The notes: generated by a model from the letters alone, not told the origin. DNA of 8,374 bases from Bacillota bacterium (GCA_012841005.1 DUVO01000063.1:1-8374), one strand, 5' to 3'. Shown: positions 1 to 6,380, counted from the stretch's first letter. Numbers and translations are program-made.

Positions 1-170
1 ATGATTCAGATCTCTGTGATCAGGCCGACAAGTGTGTGACCAGATTGATCTGGGAACGGGTACGGGACAGTGTAACCAAGGTCTTGGATAGTATGTCCCT
101 GGCCGATATGCTTGCCGAGGCCAGTGAGATCCAGGGCGGATCGCCTCAATGTCAACCAATTTCCCAGTGA
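1..170 (+). CDS. iscR: Rrf2/IscR-family transcriptional regulator, C-terminal part (5' end outside the window)
   Basis: Only the last 55 codons are visible, read from base 3 to the TGA at 168-170. The fragment has a CX5C pair (visible residues 5 and 11) followed by CVTRLIWERVRDSV and VLDSMSLADML. This matches the C-terminal cluster-binding and dimerisation region of Rrf2/IscR regulators, which hold a [2Fe-2S] cluster and repress Fe-S assembly genes when loaded. E. coli IscR uses three cysteines and a histidine. The two cysteines seen here correspond to its second and third. The position three residues after the last cysteine is Arg, where E. coli IscR has the ligand His107. The DNA-binding winged helix and first cysteine lie upstream, unseen. 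The stop is 13 bases before the cysteine desulfurase start, so the two are probably cotranscribed and the operon probably autoregulated; that is inference. The symbol is by family, not proven orthology. Confidence 0.86.
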   Translation, partial: DSDLCDQADKCVTRLIWERVRDSVTKVLDSMSLADMLAEASEIQGGSPQCQPISQ

Positions 171-175
171 AGGAG
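171..175 (+). promoter_or_regulatory. Ribosome binding site fixing the cysteine desulfurase start
   Basis: AGGAG at 171-175, directly after the regulator stop, lies 8 bases before the ATG at 184. It supports that ATG over the in-frame TTG at 112, which would add 24 residues that no NifS/IscS protein has and would overlap the regulator gene. Confidence 0.8.
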
Positions 176-183
176 TGGAAGAA

Positions 184-1350
184 ATGAAAACTATTTACCT
201 GGATCATGCAGCCACAACCCCGGTTCATCCCCGGGTATTGGAAAAGATGCTGCCGTATCTTAAGGGACAATACGGTAATCCTTCCAGTGTCTACCGTTTG
301 GGTCGGGAGGCGAAAAAGGCAATAGAGGATGCCCGGGAAAGGGTTGCTCAACTCCTTGGTGCTGAACCCCGGGAGATAGTATTTACCAGTGGGGGTACAG
401 AATCTGATAACATTGCTTTACAGGGAGTTGCCCGGGCCAATCGGGGGCGGGGTAAGCATATAATTACCTCGAGCATTGAGCATCATGCCATACTTCATAC
501 CGCGGCCGCCCTGGAAAAAGAGGGCTTTTCCGTCACATACTTGCCCGTGGACAAGTACGGCCAGGTACGAATTGCCGATCTGGAAGCCGCCATCCGTGAG
601 GATACCATTCTCATCAGTATTATGTATGCCAATAATGAGGTGGGGACAATCCAGCCCATCCAGGAGATAGGCCGGGTGGCCCGGGAACATGGCATAATAT
701 TCCATACTGACGCCGTCCAGGCGGCGGGATATGTGCCCATCGATGTCAACAGGGACAACATAGACCTCCTTTCCCTCTCGGGCCACAAATTGTATGGACC
801 CAAGGGGATTGGTGCCCTCTATATCCGAAAAGGGACCCGGATGGCCCCCTTGATGGGGGGCGGCGCTCAGGAAAGGAATTGGCGCCCGGGGACGGAGAAT
901 GTACCGGGTATTATTGGTCTGGGAGAGGCTGTCGCCTTAGCCAGGGAGAATATGGAGGAACGGGCAGAGGGGATCCGCCGCCTGCGGGATAAGCTTATTA
1001 ACGGGGTACTGGAGCGGATCGATCATGTCCGGGTAAACGGGCATCTCGAACAAAGACTGCCTGGTAATGCCCATTTTGCCTTTGAGTTCATCGAAGGGGA
1101 ATCCCTCCTTTTAAATCTTGACCTGGAAGGGATTGCTGCCTCGAGCGGCTCAGCCTGTACATCGGGTTCCCTGGAACCCTCCCATGTCCTCCTGGCCATG
1201 GGAATACCCCATGAGATTGCCCATGGATCCCTGCGGCTAACCCTGGGAGAAGATAATACCGAGGAAGACGTTGAAAGGGTTCTTGCCGTACTGCCTCCCA
1301 TTGTGAAAAAGTTGCGGGATATGTCTCCCCTCTGCAGGGAAAGTGTTTAG
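184..1350 (+). CDS. iscS: Cysteine desulfurase, NifS/IscS type
   Basis: This 388-residue PLP enzyme converts cysteine to alanine and carries the released sulfur as a persulfide for Fe-S assembly and tRNA thiolation in the cytoplasm. The protein begins MKTIYLDHAATTPVHP, typical of class V aminotransferase-fold desulfurases. Visible active-site residues are His100 in the SSIEHH segment, Asn151 in NNEVGTIQP, Asp176 and Gln179 in HTDAVQAAG, the PLP-binding Lys202 in SGHKLYGPKG, and the persulfide Cys325 in the SSGSACTSGSLEPSH loop. That long loop marks the group I (NifS/IscS) class, not the short-loop SufS class. Length is normal for the family. It lies between an IscR-like regulator and an IscU-like scaffold, so Fe-S assembly is a likely main role. 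The adjacent mnmA suggests that it also feeds MnmA. nifS would be an equally acceptable symbol; nothing nearby suggests nitrogen fixation. Confidence 0.96.
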   Translation: MKTIYLDHAATTPVHPRVLEKMLPYLKGQYGNPSSVYRLGREAKKAIEDARERVAQLLGAEPREIVFTSGGTESDNIALQGVARANRGRGKHIITSSIEHHAILHTAAALEKEGFSVTYLPVDKYGQVRIADLEAAIREDTILISIMYANNEVGTIQPIQEIGRVAREHGIIFHTDAVQAAGYVPIDVNRDNIDLLSLSGHKLYGPKGIGALYIRKGTRMAPLMGGGAQERNWRPGTENVPGIIGLGEAVALARENMEERAEGIRRLRDKLINGVLERIDHVRVNGHLEQRLPGNAHFAFEFIEGESLLLNLDLEGIAASSGSACTSGSLEPSHVLLAMGIPHEIAHGSLRLTLGEDNTEEDVERVLAVLPPIVKKLRDMSPLCRESV

Positions 1351-1389
1351 TATCAATATTCCTGATTCTGAAGGGAAGGAGAAAGCGGT

Positions 1390-1767
1390 ATGTACACGGA
1401 TAAAGTGATGGAACATTTCCTGAATCCGAAAAATGTCGGCGAGATTGAGAACCCCGATGGGGTCGGTCAGGTGGGAAACCCCCGCTGTGGTGATATAATG
1501 AAAATTACCATCAAGGTCGATGATAACCGGATTACTGATATCAAGTTTAAGACCTTTGGTTGTGCGGCAGCCATTGCTACCAGCAGCATGATTACAGAAA
1601 TGGCCATTGGGAAAACTATTGAAGAGGCTTTACAATTGACCAATAAAGCAGTAGCCGAGGCCCTGGATGGTTTGCCACCGGTTAAGATGCATTGTTCTAA
1701 CCTGGCAGCCGATGCCTTGCATGCAGCCATTAAAGATTACCAAGAACGGGTGGGGGCGTCCCAGTAG
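1390..1767 (+). CDS. iscU: Fe-S cluster assembly scaffold, IscU/NifU N-terminal type
   Basis: This 125-residue protein is the scaffold on which IscS-derived sulfur and iron are assembled into clusters. It is a complete single-domain IscU, not a three-domain NifU. The cluster ligands are visible: Cys33 and Asp35 in NPRCGDIM, Cys58 in FGCAAAIATSSM, and His101-Cys102 in LPPVKMHCSNLA. The LPPVK motif just before the last cysteine is the site recognised by the HscA chaperone in proteobacteria. No hscA, hscB, iscA or fdx is visible here, so delivery probably relies on general chaperones and carriers elsewhere (inference). The start is set by GGAAGGAG at 1374-1381. A 39-base gap separates it from iscS and 12 bases separate it from mnmA, in keeping with one operon. 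Confidence 0.95.
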   Translation: MYTDKVMEHFLNPKNVGEIENPDGVGQVGNPRCGDIMKITIKVDDNRITDIKFKTFGCAAAIATSSMITEMAIGKTIEEALQLTNKAVAEALDGLPPVKMHCSNLAADALHAAIKDYQERVGASQ

Positions 1768-1769
1768 GT

Positions 1770-1776
1770 AGGTGAT
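1770..1776 (+). promoter_or_regulatory. Ribosome binding site of mnmA
   Basis: AGGTGAT at 1770-1776 matches the 3' part of the usual anti-Shine-Dalgarno complement (AAGGAGGTGAT) and sits three bases before the ATG at 1780. The pairing is shifted towards the start codon compared with the other sites in the operon. Confidence 0.55.
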
Positions 1777-1779
1777 GGT

Positions 1780-2874
1780 ATGACCAAGAAGGATATGGTT
1801 GTGGTGGCAATGAGCGGAGGAGTGGACAGTTCTGTCACTGCCGCCATTTTACTGGAGCAAGGTTATGAAGTCATCGGAATGACAATGCAGATCTGGCCCC
1901 GGGAAGAGGAACCCGCCTGGGAGGAAGGTCACCGGATCTGCTGTTCCCTGTCTGCAGTTGACGACGCCCGGCGGGTAGCCGACAAACTGGGTATACCCTT
2001 TTATGTAACCAACCTGAGGGCAGTCTTCCAAGAGAGAATTGTCGACTATTTCACCGCCGAGTATGCCCGGGGCCGGACCCCAAACCCTTGTATTGCCTGT
2101 AATCATTATATAAAGTTTGCTGCTTTATTGGATAGGGCCCTGGCCATGGGTGCCCGCTATCTGGCTACCGGTCACTATGCCCGGGTGGAGTATTCTCCGG
2201 AAAGGGGTCGTTACCTACTCCGGAAAGGAAAGGATCGGCACAAGGATCAGAGTTATGTCCTCTACGGTTTGACCCAGGAGCAGCTCTCCCATACCCTGCT
2301 GCCCCTGGGGGAGTTAACCAAGGGGGAAACCCGGCGCATGGCCCAGGATTTGGGTTTAAAGGTTGCCACGAAACCCGACAGCCAGGAGATTTGTTTTGTA
2401 CCAAATAACGATTACCGGAGTTTCCTCAGGGAGAGGATCCCTGACCAGATCAAACCCGGTTCCTTCCTGGACACCGAAGGGAATGTCCTCGGTACCCATT
2501 CCGGTTTACCTTATTATACCATTGGCCAGCGCCGGGGTCTGGGATTGACGGCTCCGGAGCCATTGTATGTGGTCGATATAGACAGGGAGCGTAATGCTGT
2601 AATCGTGGGTACCAGGGACAAAATGTACCGGCAGGAGTTGGTAGCAGAGGATTTAAATTTTATTGCGGTACCAGACCTGGATGAATCCCTTTCTGTCACG
2701 GCAATGATCCGGTACAATGCCGCGGAAGTAAAGGCGGAAATTAGTCCCCTGCCCGGGGATGAGGTATTGGTGCGCTTTGAAAATCCTGTGCGGGCACCGA
2801 CGCCGGGGCAGTCAGTCGTTTTTTATCAGGATGATCTGGTGGTCGGAGGCGGAATTATCAAGGAGACGGGGTAA
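1780..2874 (+). CDS. mnmA: tRNA-specific 2-thiouridylase MnmA
   Basis: MnmA adenylates the wobble uridine U34 of tRNA(Lys), tRNA(Glu) and tRNA(Gln) and replaces its 2-oxygen with sulfur. The 364-residue length is normal. Visible motifs are the N-terminal PP-loop SGGVDSS (residues 12-18), the catalytic Cys104 in TPNPCIACN, ATGHYAR (129-135) for ATP/tRNA contacts, the DQSYVLYGL segment, and the second catalytic Cys205 in DSQEICFV. YYTIGQRRGLG begins the central domain and the C-terminal beta-barrel ends near GGGII. Both redox-active cysteines are present, so the enzyme should be active. No TusABCDE relay is visible. Gram-positive bacteria often pass sulfur directly from a neighbouring desulfurase to MnmA (the YrvO-MnmA pair of Bacillus subtilis). 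The upstream iscS is the obvious donor here; this is inference from position. It ends the first operon. Confidence 0.97.
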   Translation: MTKKDMVVVAMSGGVDSSVTAAILLEQGYEVIGMTMQIWPREEEPAWEEGHRICCSLSAVDDARRVADKLGIPFYVTNLRAVFQERIVDYFTAEYARGRTPNPCIACNHYIKFAALLDRALAMGARYLATGHYARVEYSPERGRYLLRKGKDRHKDQSYVLYGLTQEQLSHTLLPLGELTKGETRRMAQDLGLKVATKPDSQEICFVPNNDYRSFLRERIPDQIKPGSFLDTEGNVLGTHSGLPYYTIGQRRGLGLTAPEPLYVVDIDRERNAVIVGTRDKMYRQELVAEDLNFIAVPDLDESLSVTAMIRYNAAEVKAEISPLPGDEVLVRFENPVRAPTPGQSVVFYQDDLVVGGGIIKETG

Positions 2875-2948
2875 ATAACAAACCATAGAAAAACAACGAT
2901 ATAATGGATTATTGAGGCAAGAAGGGGTGCAGGAAGGAAGGAGCAGGG

Positions 2949-2977
2949 TTGACTCCTTCGTGAAAAGGGATTATTCT
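2949..2977 (+). promoter_or_regulatory. Putative sigma-A promoter of the aromatic operon
   Basis: TTGACT at 2949-2954 matches 5 of 6 of the -35 consensus. TATTCT at 2972-2977 matches 4 of 6 of the -10 consensus. The spacer is exactly 17 bases. The start of transcription would fall near 2984, leaving a leader of about 210 bases before aroF. The region just downstream is AT-rich. A 7-bp inverted repeat (GAAGGAG at 2937-2943, CTCCTTC at 2953-2959) overlaps the -35 box and could serve as an operator, but it could also be chance. Confidence 0.55.
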
Positions 2978-2991
2978 GATAATAATTATTT

Positions 2992-3051
2992 TGTAGAACG
3001 GTAGCTGGCGCATAAACAAAGGAAAAGGAAAAAATACTGTAGAATGGTAGC
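2992..3051 (+). repeat. Imperfect 14-nt direct repeat in the aroF leader
   Basis: TGTAGAACGGTAGC at 2992-3005 recurs as TGTAGAATGGTAGC at 3038-3051 with one mismatch and a period of 46 bases. Inside each copy TAG recurs every 8 bases (2994 and 3002; 3040, 3048 and 3056). The repeat follows the predicted promoter, so it would lie in the leader RNA. It could be a binding site for a regulator of DNA or RNA, or the remains of a duplication. The function is unknown. Confidence 0.6.
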
Positions 3052-3080
3052 ATGGTAGGGGAGTGGTAAGACTTTTTTCG

Positions 3081-3111
3081 ACACCCCTGGCAGGGGTGTT
3101 TATGTTTGTTT
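3081..3111 (+). terminator. Intrinsic terminator or attenuator in the aroF leader
   Basis: ACACCCCT at 3081-3088 and AGGGGTGT at 3092-3099 form a perfect 8-bp GC-rich stem with a 3-base loop. A T-rich run with 10 T in 13 bases follows, to 3111. It may end transcripts from the iscS-mnmA operon, or act as an attenuator if transcription starts at the promoter near 2949. An upstream segment (3057-3064, AGGGGAGT) can pair with the 5' arm over 7 of 8 positions, which would prevent the terminator from forming. That supports attenuation but does not prove it. Confidence 0.7.
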
Positions 3112-3151
3112 CCCGGGGCCCTTTGCCTACCTTCCCTGGGCCATGAAATGT

Positions 3152-3193
3152 ATTAGGCACCGGGAAAAACAGGGATTGAGGAGGGTGCCTAAT
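3152..3193 (+). promoter_or_regulatory. Hairpin enclosing the aroF Shine-Dalgarno, ending at the start codon
   Basis: ATTAGGCACC at 3152-3161 and GGTGCCTAAT at 3184-3193 are perfect 10-base reverse complements with a 22-base loop. The Shine-Dalgarno AGGAGGGTG (3179-3187) starts in the loop and runs into the 3' arm. The 3' arm ends on the base before the TTG start at 3194. Folding would limit ribosome access. An upstream TGCCTA (3124-3129) can pair with TAGGCA inside the 5' arm and free the 3' arm, giving two mutually exclusive folds. A regulatory role is inferred from layout only. Confidence 0.6.
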
Positions 3194-4210
3194 TTGATTG
3201 TCGTTATGTCTCCAAGCGCCTCCGAGGGGGAAATCAAGTCAGTTATTGAATGGTTGCACGAGCATGGCTTTGAGGTCCACATATCCCGGGGAAAGGTTCG
3301 GATCATACTGGGTGTCATCGGTGATAAGGAGACCCTTTTCGATTTGCCTGTGGAGGCCCTGGAGGGGGTTGAGAAGACTGTCCCGGTGACCCATGCCTAC
3401 AAATTGGCCAGCCGTCTTTTTAAAGAAGAGGCAACGGTTATTGATGTGGGTGGAGTGAAGATTGGCGGGCAAAATTTTGTCGTTATTGCCGGCCCCTGTG
3501 CGGTGGAAAACAGGGAACAGCTCTTGGAAACAGCCCGGAAGGTTAAGGAAGCGGGGGCCCATTTTTTACGGGGTGGTGCCTTTAAACCCCGTACTTCGCC
3601 CTATTCTTTCCAGGGTCTTCAGGAAGAAGGACTCAAACTCCTGGCGGAAACCAGGGCGGAAACGGGGTTGGGCGTGGTAACTGAAGTTATGGCTCCCCAG
3701 CAAACGGAGTTAGTGGCCCAATATGCCGACATTCTCCAGATCGGAGCCCGGAACATGCATAATTTTGACCTCCTCCGGGAGGTGGGCAGAACGAAAAAAC
3801 CCGTTTTATTGAAGCGGGGTTTTGCCGCCACTATTGACGAATGGCTCAATGCTGCCGAGTATATTATGTGCGAGGGGAATTACAAGGTCATCCTGTGTGA
3901 GCGGGGCATCAGGACCTATGAGCCCATGACCAGGAATACCCTGGATATTAGTGCCATTCCCCTGGTAAAGGGTTTGAGCCATCTACCGGTTTTGGCCGAT
4001 CCCAGCCATGCCAGCGGTAAGTGGAAGTTGGTTGCTCCCCTCTCCCGGGCTGCCCTTGCCGCCGGTGCCGACGGTCTCATGATCGAAGTTCATCCCGATC
4101 CGTCCCGGGCCTTTTCCGATGGCCCCCAATCTTTAAAACCTGATAACTTTGCCACGGTGATGGCTGAATTACGCCAACTTGTCCCTATTTTGGGAAAGGA
4201 GATGGCCTAG
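3194..4210 (+). CDS. aroF: 3-deoxy-7-phosphoheptulonate (DAHP) synthase, type I-beta
   Basis: DAHP synthase condenses phosphoenolpyruvate with erythrose 4-phosphate, the committed step of the shikimate pathway. I chose the TTG at 3194 over the ATG at 3143. TTG has AGGAGGGTG six bases upstream; ATG has no ribosome binding site. From TTG the product is 338 residues, the length I recall for the Thermotoga maritima enzyme. Residues 1 to about 70 (MIVVMSPSASEGEI...) form a ferredoxin-like regulatory domain, and the rest is the (beta/alpha)8 barrel. The metal ligands fall at Cys102 (AGPCAVE), His272 (DPSHASG), Glu298 (IEVHPDP) and Asp309 (AFSDGPQS), the positions recalled for T. maritima. KPRTSPYSFQG, QIGARNMHNFDLL and LLKRGF bind substrates. 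No chorismate mutase is fused. In T. maritima the N-terminal domain mediates tyrosine/phenylalanine inhibition, so similar feedback is likely. It is the first gene of a four-gene operon. Confidence 0.95.
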   Translation: MIVVMSPSASEGEIKSVIEWLHEHGFEVHISRGKVRIILGVIGDKETLFDLPVEALEGVEKTVPVTHAYKLASRLFKEEATVIDVGGVKIGGQNFVVIAGPCAVENREQLLETARKVKEAGAHFLRGGAFKPRTSPYSFQGLQEEGLKLLAETRAETGLGVVTEVMAPQQTELVAQYADILQIGARNMHNFDLLREVGRTKKPVLLKRGFAATIDEWLNAAEYIMCEGNYKVILCERGIRTYEPMTRNTLDISAIPLVKGLSHLPVLADPSHASGKWKLVAPLSRAALAAGADGLMIEVHPDPSRAFSDGPQSLKPDNFATVMAELRQLVPILGKEMA

Positions 4211-5152
4211 ATGGGTGATACAACGGGGAAGGCGAGAAGGGCTTCCATCCTTGGATTGGGACTCATGGGTGGCTCTCTGGCCTGGTCTTTACGGCGGGCC
4301 GGATGGGAGGTCCGGGCCTATGATAGGGACCGGAGTTGTCTTCAGTATGCGGCTGAACGGAAAATAATCGACGGTGGTTACAATGGTATAGCCACGGCCG
4401 TTGCGGGGGCACAACTGGTATGTTTGGCAGTTCCCCCGGCGGAAGTCCTTCCCCTTGGCCGGGAAATAGCACCACACCTGGCCCCCGGCTGCATTGTTAC
4501 TGACGTTGTTAGTGTGAAAGAAGGAATAGTTTCGGGCATGATGGATGTACTTCCTGATACTGTCTATTATGTGGGGGGGCATCCCATGGCCGGTTCGGAA
4601 CAGGGTGGGATCAGGGCTGCCTCTCCGTACCTGCTGGTGGGAGCCCCCTACATTCTAACCCCTGTCTCAACCACCGCCCCCCATGCCCTTGATTTCATGG
4701 TGGAACTGGTAAAAACAGTGCGGGCAAGACCCTTGCTGATGCCGCCGGCAGAACATGATTATTGGGTGGCCGGTATGAGTCATTTGCCCTATATAACGGC
4801 TGTTGCCCTGTGCCACCTTGTGGCAAGATTAGAGGGAGACGAAGATACGCCAGCTAATATTGCTGCCAGAGGCTTTCGGGATACCACCCGGATAGCTTCT
4901 TCTGATCCCTTACTGTGGCGGGATATCTGCCTGGAAAATCGAGAACAGATCCTGCCTCTTCTCCGGACCTATCGGGGCATTATTGCTGAGATGGAAATGG
5001 TGCTGGAGAAGGGGGAGAAAGATGGGTTATCCCGTTACTTTGCTACCGGGAAAAGCCTTCGCGACAGTTTATTTGAGGGAGGAAAACCTGATGGATTTGC
5101 GAGTGCAACCGGCAGCCCGGCTGCGGGGGAGGATCCGGGTTCCGGGAGATAA
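4211..5152 (+). CDS. tyrA: Prephenate dehydrogenase
   Basis: TyrA oxidatively decarboxylates prephenate to 4-hydroxyphenylpyruvate, the tyrosine-specific step. The 313-residue protein has an N-terminal Rossmann dinucleotide fold with GLGLMGGS (15-22) and DRDR at the end of strand 2, suggesting NAD. The catalytic segment GGHPMAGSE follows (His124), then SHLP (His191) and GFRDTTRIA (Arg227) in the helical dimerisation domain. These correspond to the histidines and prephenate-binding arginine of Aquifex aeolicus TyrA. There is no C-terminal ACT domain, so tyrosine feedback through ACT is not expected. The ATG immediately follows the aroF stop (TAGATG), with AAAGGAGAT at 4195-4203, pointing to tight coupling. 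The family fold ends near residue 290. The last 20 residues, Gly/Ala/Ser/Pro-rich, are read out of frame over the start of aroA, a 62-base overlap. Confidence 0.95.
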   Translation: MGDTTGKARRASILGLGLMGGSLAWSLRRAGWEVRAYDRDRSCLQYAAERKIIDGGYNGIATAVAGAQLVCLAVPPAEVLPLGREIAPHLAPGCIVTDVVSVKEGIVSGMMDVLPDTVYYVGGHPMAGSEQGGIRAASPYLLVGAPYILTPVSTTAPHALDFMVELVKTVRARPLLMPPAEHDYWVAGMSHLPYITAVALCHLVARLEGDEDTPANIAARGFRDTTRIASSDPLLWRDICLENREQILPLLRTYRGIIAEMEMVLEKGEKDGLSRYFATGKSLRDSLFEGGKPDGFASATGSPAAGEDPGSGR

Positions 5153-6380
5153 ATCGATTTCTCATCGGGCTTTGCTCTTGGGAGCTCTGGGAAAAGGCCG
5201 GACCAAGATCCAGGGGTTTCCCGCCAATGCCGATTGCCTTGCCACCCTGGATTGCCTCCGGGCTCTGGGGGTTAGAGCAGAAAGAACAGCTTCCGAAGAG
5301 ATTTCTGTGTACGGGAGGGGAAAACTGCAACAGCCGGTACGGATCCTTGATGCCAAGAATTCCGGTACAACTGTACGGCTCTTGCTGGGCCTTTTGGCGG
5401 GCCAACATTTTACTTCTACCCTTACCGGAGATGCTTCCCTTTGCCGGCGCCCCATGGGCCGGGTCACTGCCCCCTTAAGGCAAATGGGAGCCCGGATCTT
5501 TGGCCGGGAAGGAGGCCGGTATGTGCCCCTGACGATAACCGGTGGTGCTCTGCAGGGGATAACCTACCGTTTACCTGTGGCCAGTGCCCAGGTAAAATCG
5601 GCCCTCCTGCTGGCGGGGTTACAGGCAACAGGCACTACTGCCCTGGAGGAACCAGCCCCTTCCCGGGACCATACGGAACGGATGCTGGCCTATCTTGGGG
5701 TAGAGCTGGTAAGGGAAGGAACCAGAGTCAGTATTAAAGGGCCCCAATCTCCGGTCGGGGGAAGAATCGTGGTTCCAGGCGATATATCTTCCGCCGCTTT
5801 TTTACTTGTGGCCGGTTTATTGGTACCGGAAGGGCAGGTTGTTATAACCGGCGTCGGGGTTAATCCAACCCGCACCGGGATCTTGGACTTGTTGACGGGG
5901 GCAGGTGGTAAGATCCGGATCGGGAATCACCGGGTATTTAACGGGGAACCGGTGGCTGATCTGGTGATCGAGCCTTCCCAACTTAAATCCTTCCGTATTT
6001 CCGGCCCCCTTGTCCCTCGCCTGGTGGACGAAATTCCCGTTCTGGCCGTGGCCGCCACCCAGGCTGCCGGGACTACCGTCATCAGGGATGCCGGGGAACT
6101 GAGGTTAAAGGAGAGCGACAGGCTGCAGGTGGTAGTCCAGGGACTGAGGAAACTGGGAGGAGCGGTGGAGGAGATGTCCGATGGTTTAACCATCTATGGC
6201 CCCACACCCCTTAAGGGGACTCTTCTGGAGAGCCACGGAGATCACCGCATGGCTATGGCCTGGGTCATTGCCGGGCTCCTGGCCAGGGGTGAGACGGTAG
6301 TCAAGGGAGCGGAGTGCATCGGTGTTTCCTTTCCGGGATTTACCCGGTGCCTGGCAGGGTTGGGAGCCGAGGTAAGTTAA
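5091..6380 (+). CDS. aroA: 3-phosphoshikimate 1-carboxyvinyltransferase (EPSP synthase), class II-like motifs
   Basis: EPSP synthase transfers the enolpyruvyl group of PEP to shikimate 3-phosphate. The 429-residue protein has the usual two-domain inverse alpha/beta barrel length. The start is the ATG at 5091, after GAGGGAGG at 5075-5082, giving MDLRVQPAARLRGRIRVPGDKS. Key segments are GDKS (19-22, with Lys21), NSGTTVRLL (90-98), RPMGRVTAPLR (120-130), SAQVK (165-169), RDHTE (192-196), NPTR (258-261), VDEIP with Asp313 and Glu314, KESDR (340-344) and HGDHR (382-386). The four motifs GDK-S, SAQ-x-K, R-x-H-x-E and N-x-T-R are those used to define class II EPSP synthases. The NSGTT loop keeps its glycine, unlike the alanine-bearing loop of the CP4 enzyme. 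Glyphosate response therefore cannot be read from the sequence. Its start overlaps tyrA, so translation is probably coupled. Confidence 0.96.
   Translation: MDLRVQPAARLRGRIRVPGDKSISHRALLLGALGKGRTKIQGFPANADCLATLDCLRALGVRAERTASEEISVYGRGKLQQPVRILDAKNSGTTVRLLLGLLAGQHFTSTLTGDASLCRRPMGRVTAPLRQMGARIFGREGGRYVPLTITGGALQGITYRLPVASAQVKSALLLAGLQATGTTALEEPAPSRDHTERMLAYLGVELVREGTRVSIKGPQSPVGGRIVVPGDISSAAFLLVAGLLVPEGQVVITGVGVNPTRTGILDLLTGAGGKIRIGNHRVFNGEPVADLVIEPSQLKSFRISGPLVPRLVDEIPVLAVAATQAAGTTVIRDAGELRLKESDRLQVVVQGLRKLGGAVEEMSDGLTIYGPTPLKGTLLESHGDHRMAMAWVIAGLLARGETVVKGAECIGVSFPGFTRCLAGLGAEVS

Noticed and set aside
112..183. TTG-initiated N-terminal extension of the cysteine desulfurase
   Set aside because: It overlaps the regulator gene, lacks a ribosome binding site and adds residues not seen in the family; ATG 184 has AGGAG correctly placed.
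418..786. 122-codon open frame on the - strand within iscS
   Set aside because: Fully antisense to a well-supported enzyme gene, with no family resemblance; a shadow of the coding frame, as are the other antisense frames within the genes.
3044..3069. Tiny leader peptides MVAW (3044-3058) and MVGEW (3052-3069), each ending in Trp before a stop, as an attenuation device
   Set aside because: Only four or five codons, a single Trp codon each, no ribosome binding site and no run of aromatic codons; chance is the better explanation.
2826..3160. Two overlapping - strand open frames (75 and 83 codons) in the aroF leader
   Set aside because: They span the promoter and terminator, have no clear ribosome binding site and no recognisable motif; their composition looks non-coding.
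3143..3193. ATG at 3143 as the start of aroF
   Set aside because: No ribosome binding site precedes it, the added 17 residues are not in the family, and TTG 3194 gives the 338-residue Thermotoga-type protein with a strong AGGAGGG site.
2875..3193. T-box riboswitch before aroF
   Set aside because: No conserved T-box anti-terminator sequence or specifier-loop structure could be seen.
4983..5090. Earlier in-frame ATG for aroA
   Set aside because: The extra 36 residues lie inside tyrA in another frame; family N-terminus and ribosome binding site support ATG 5091.
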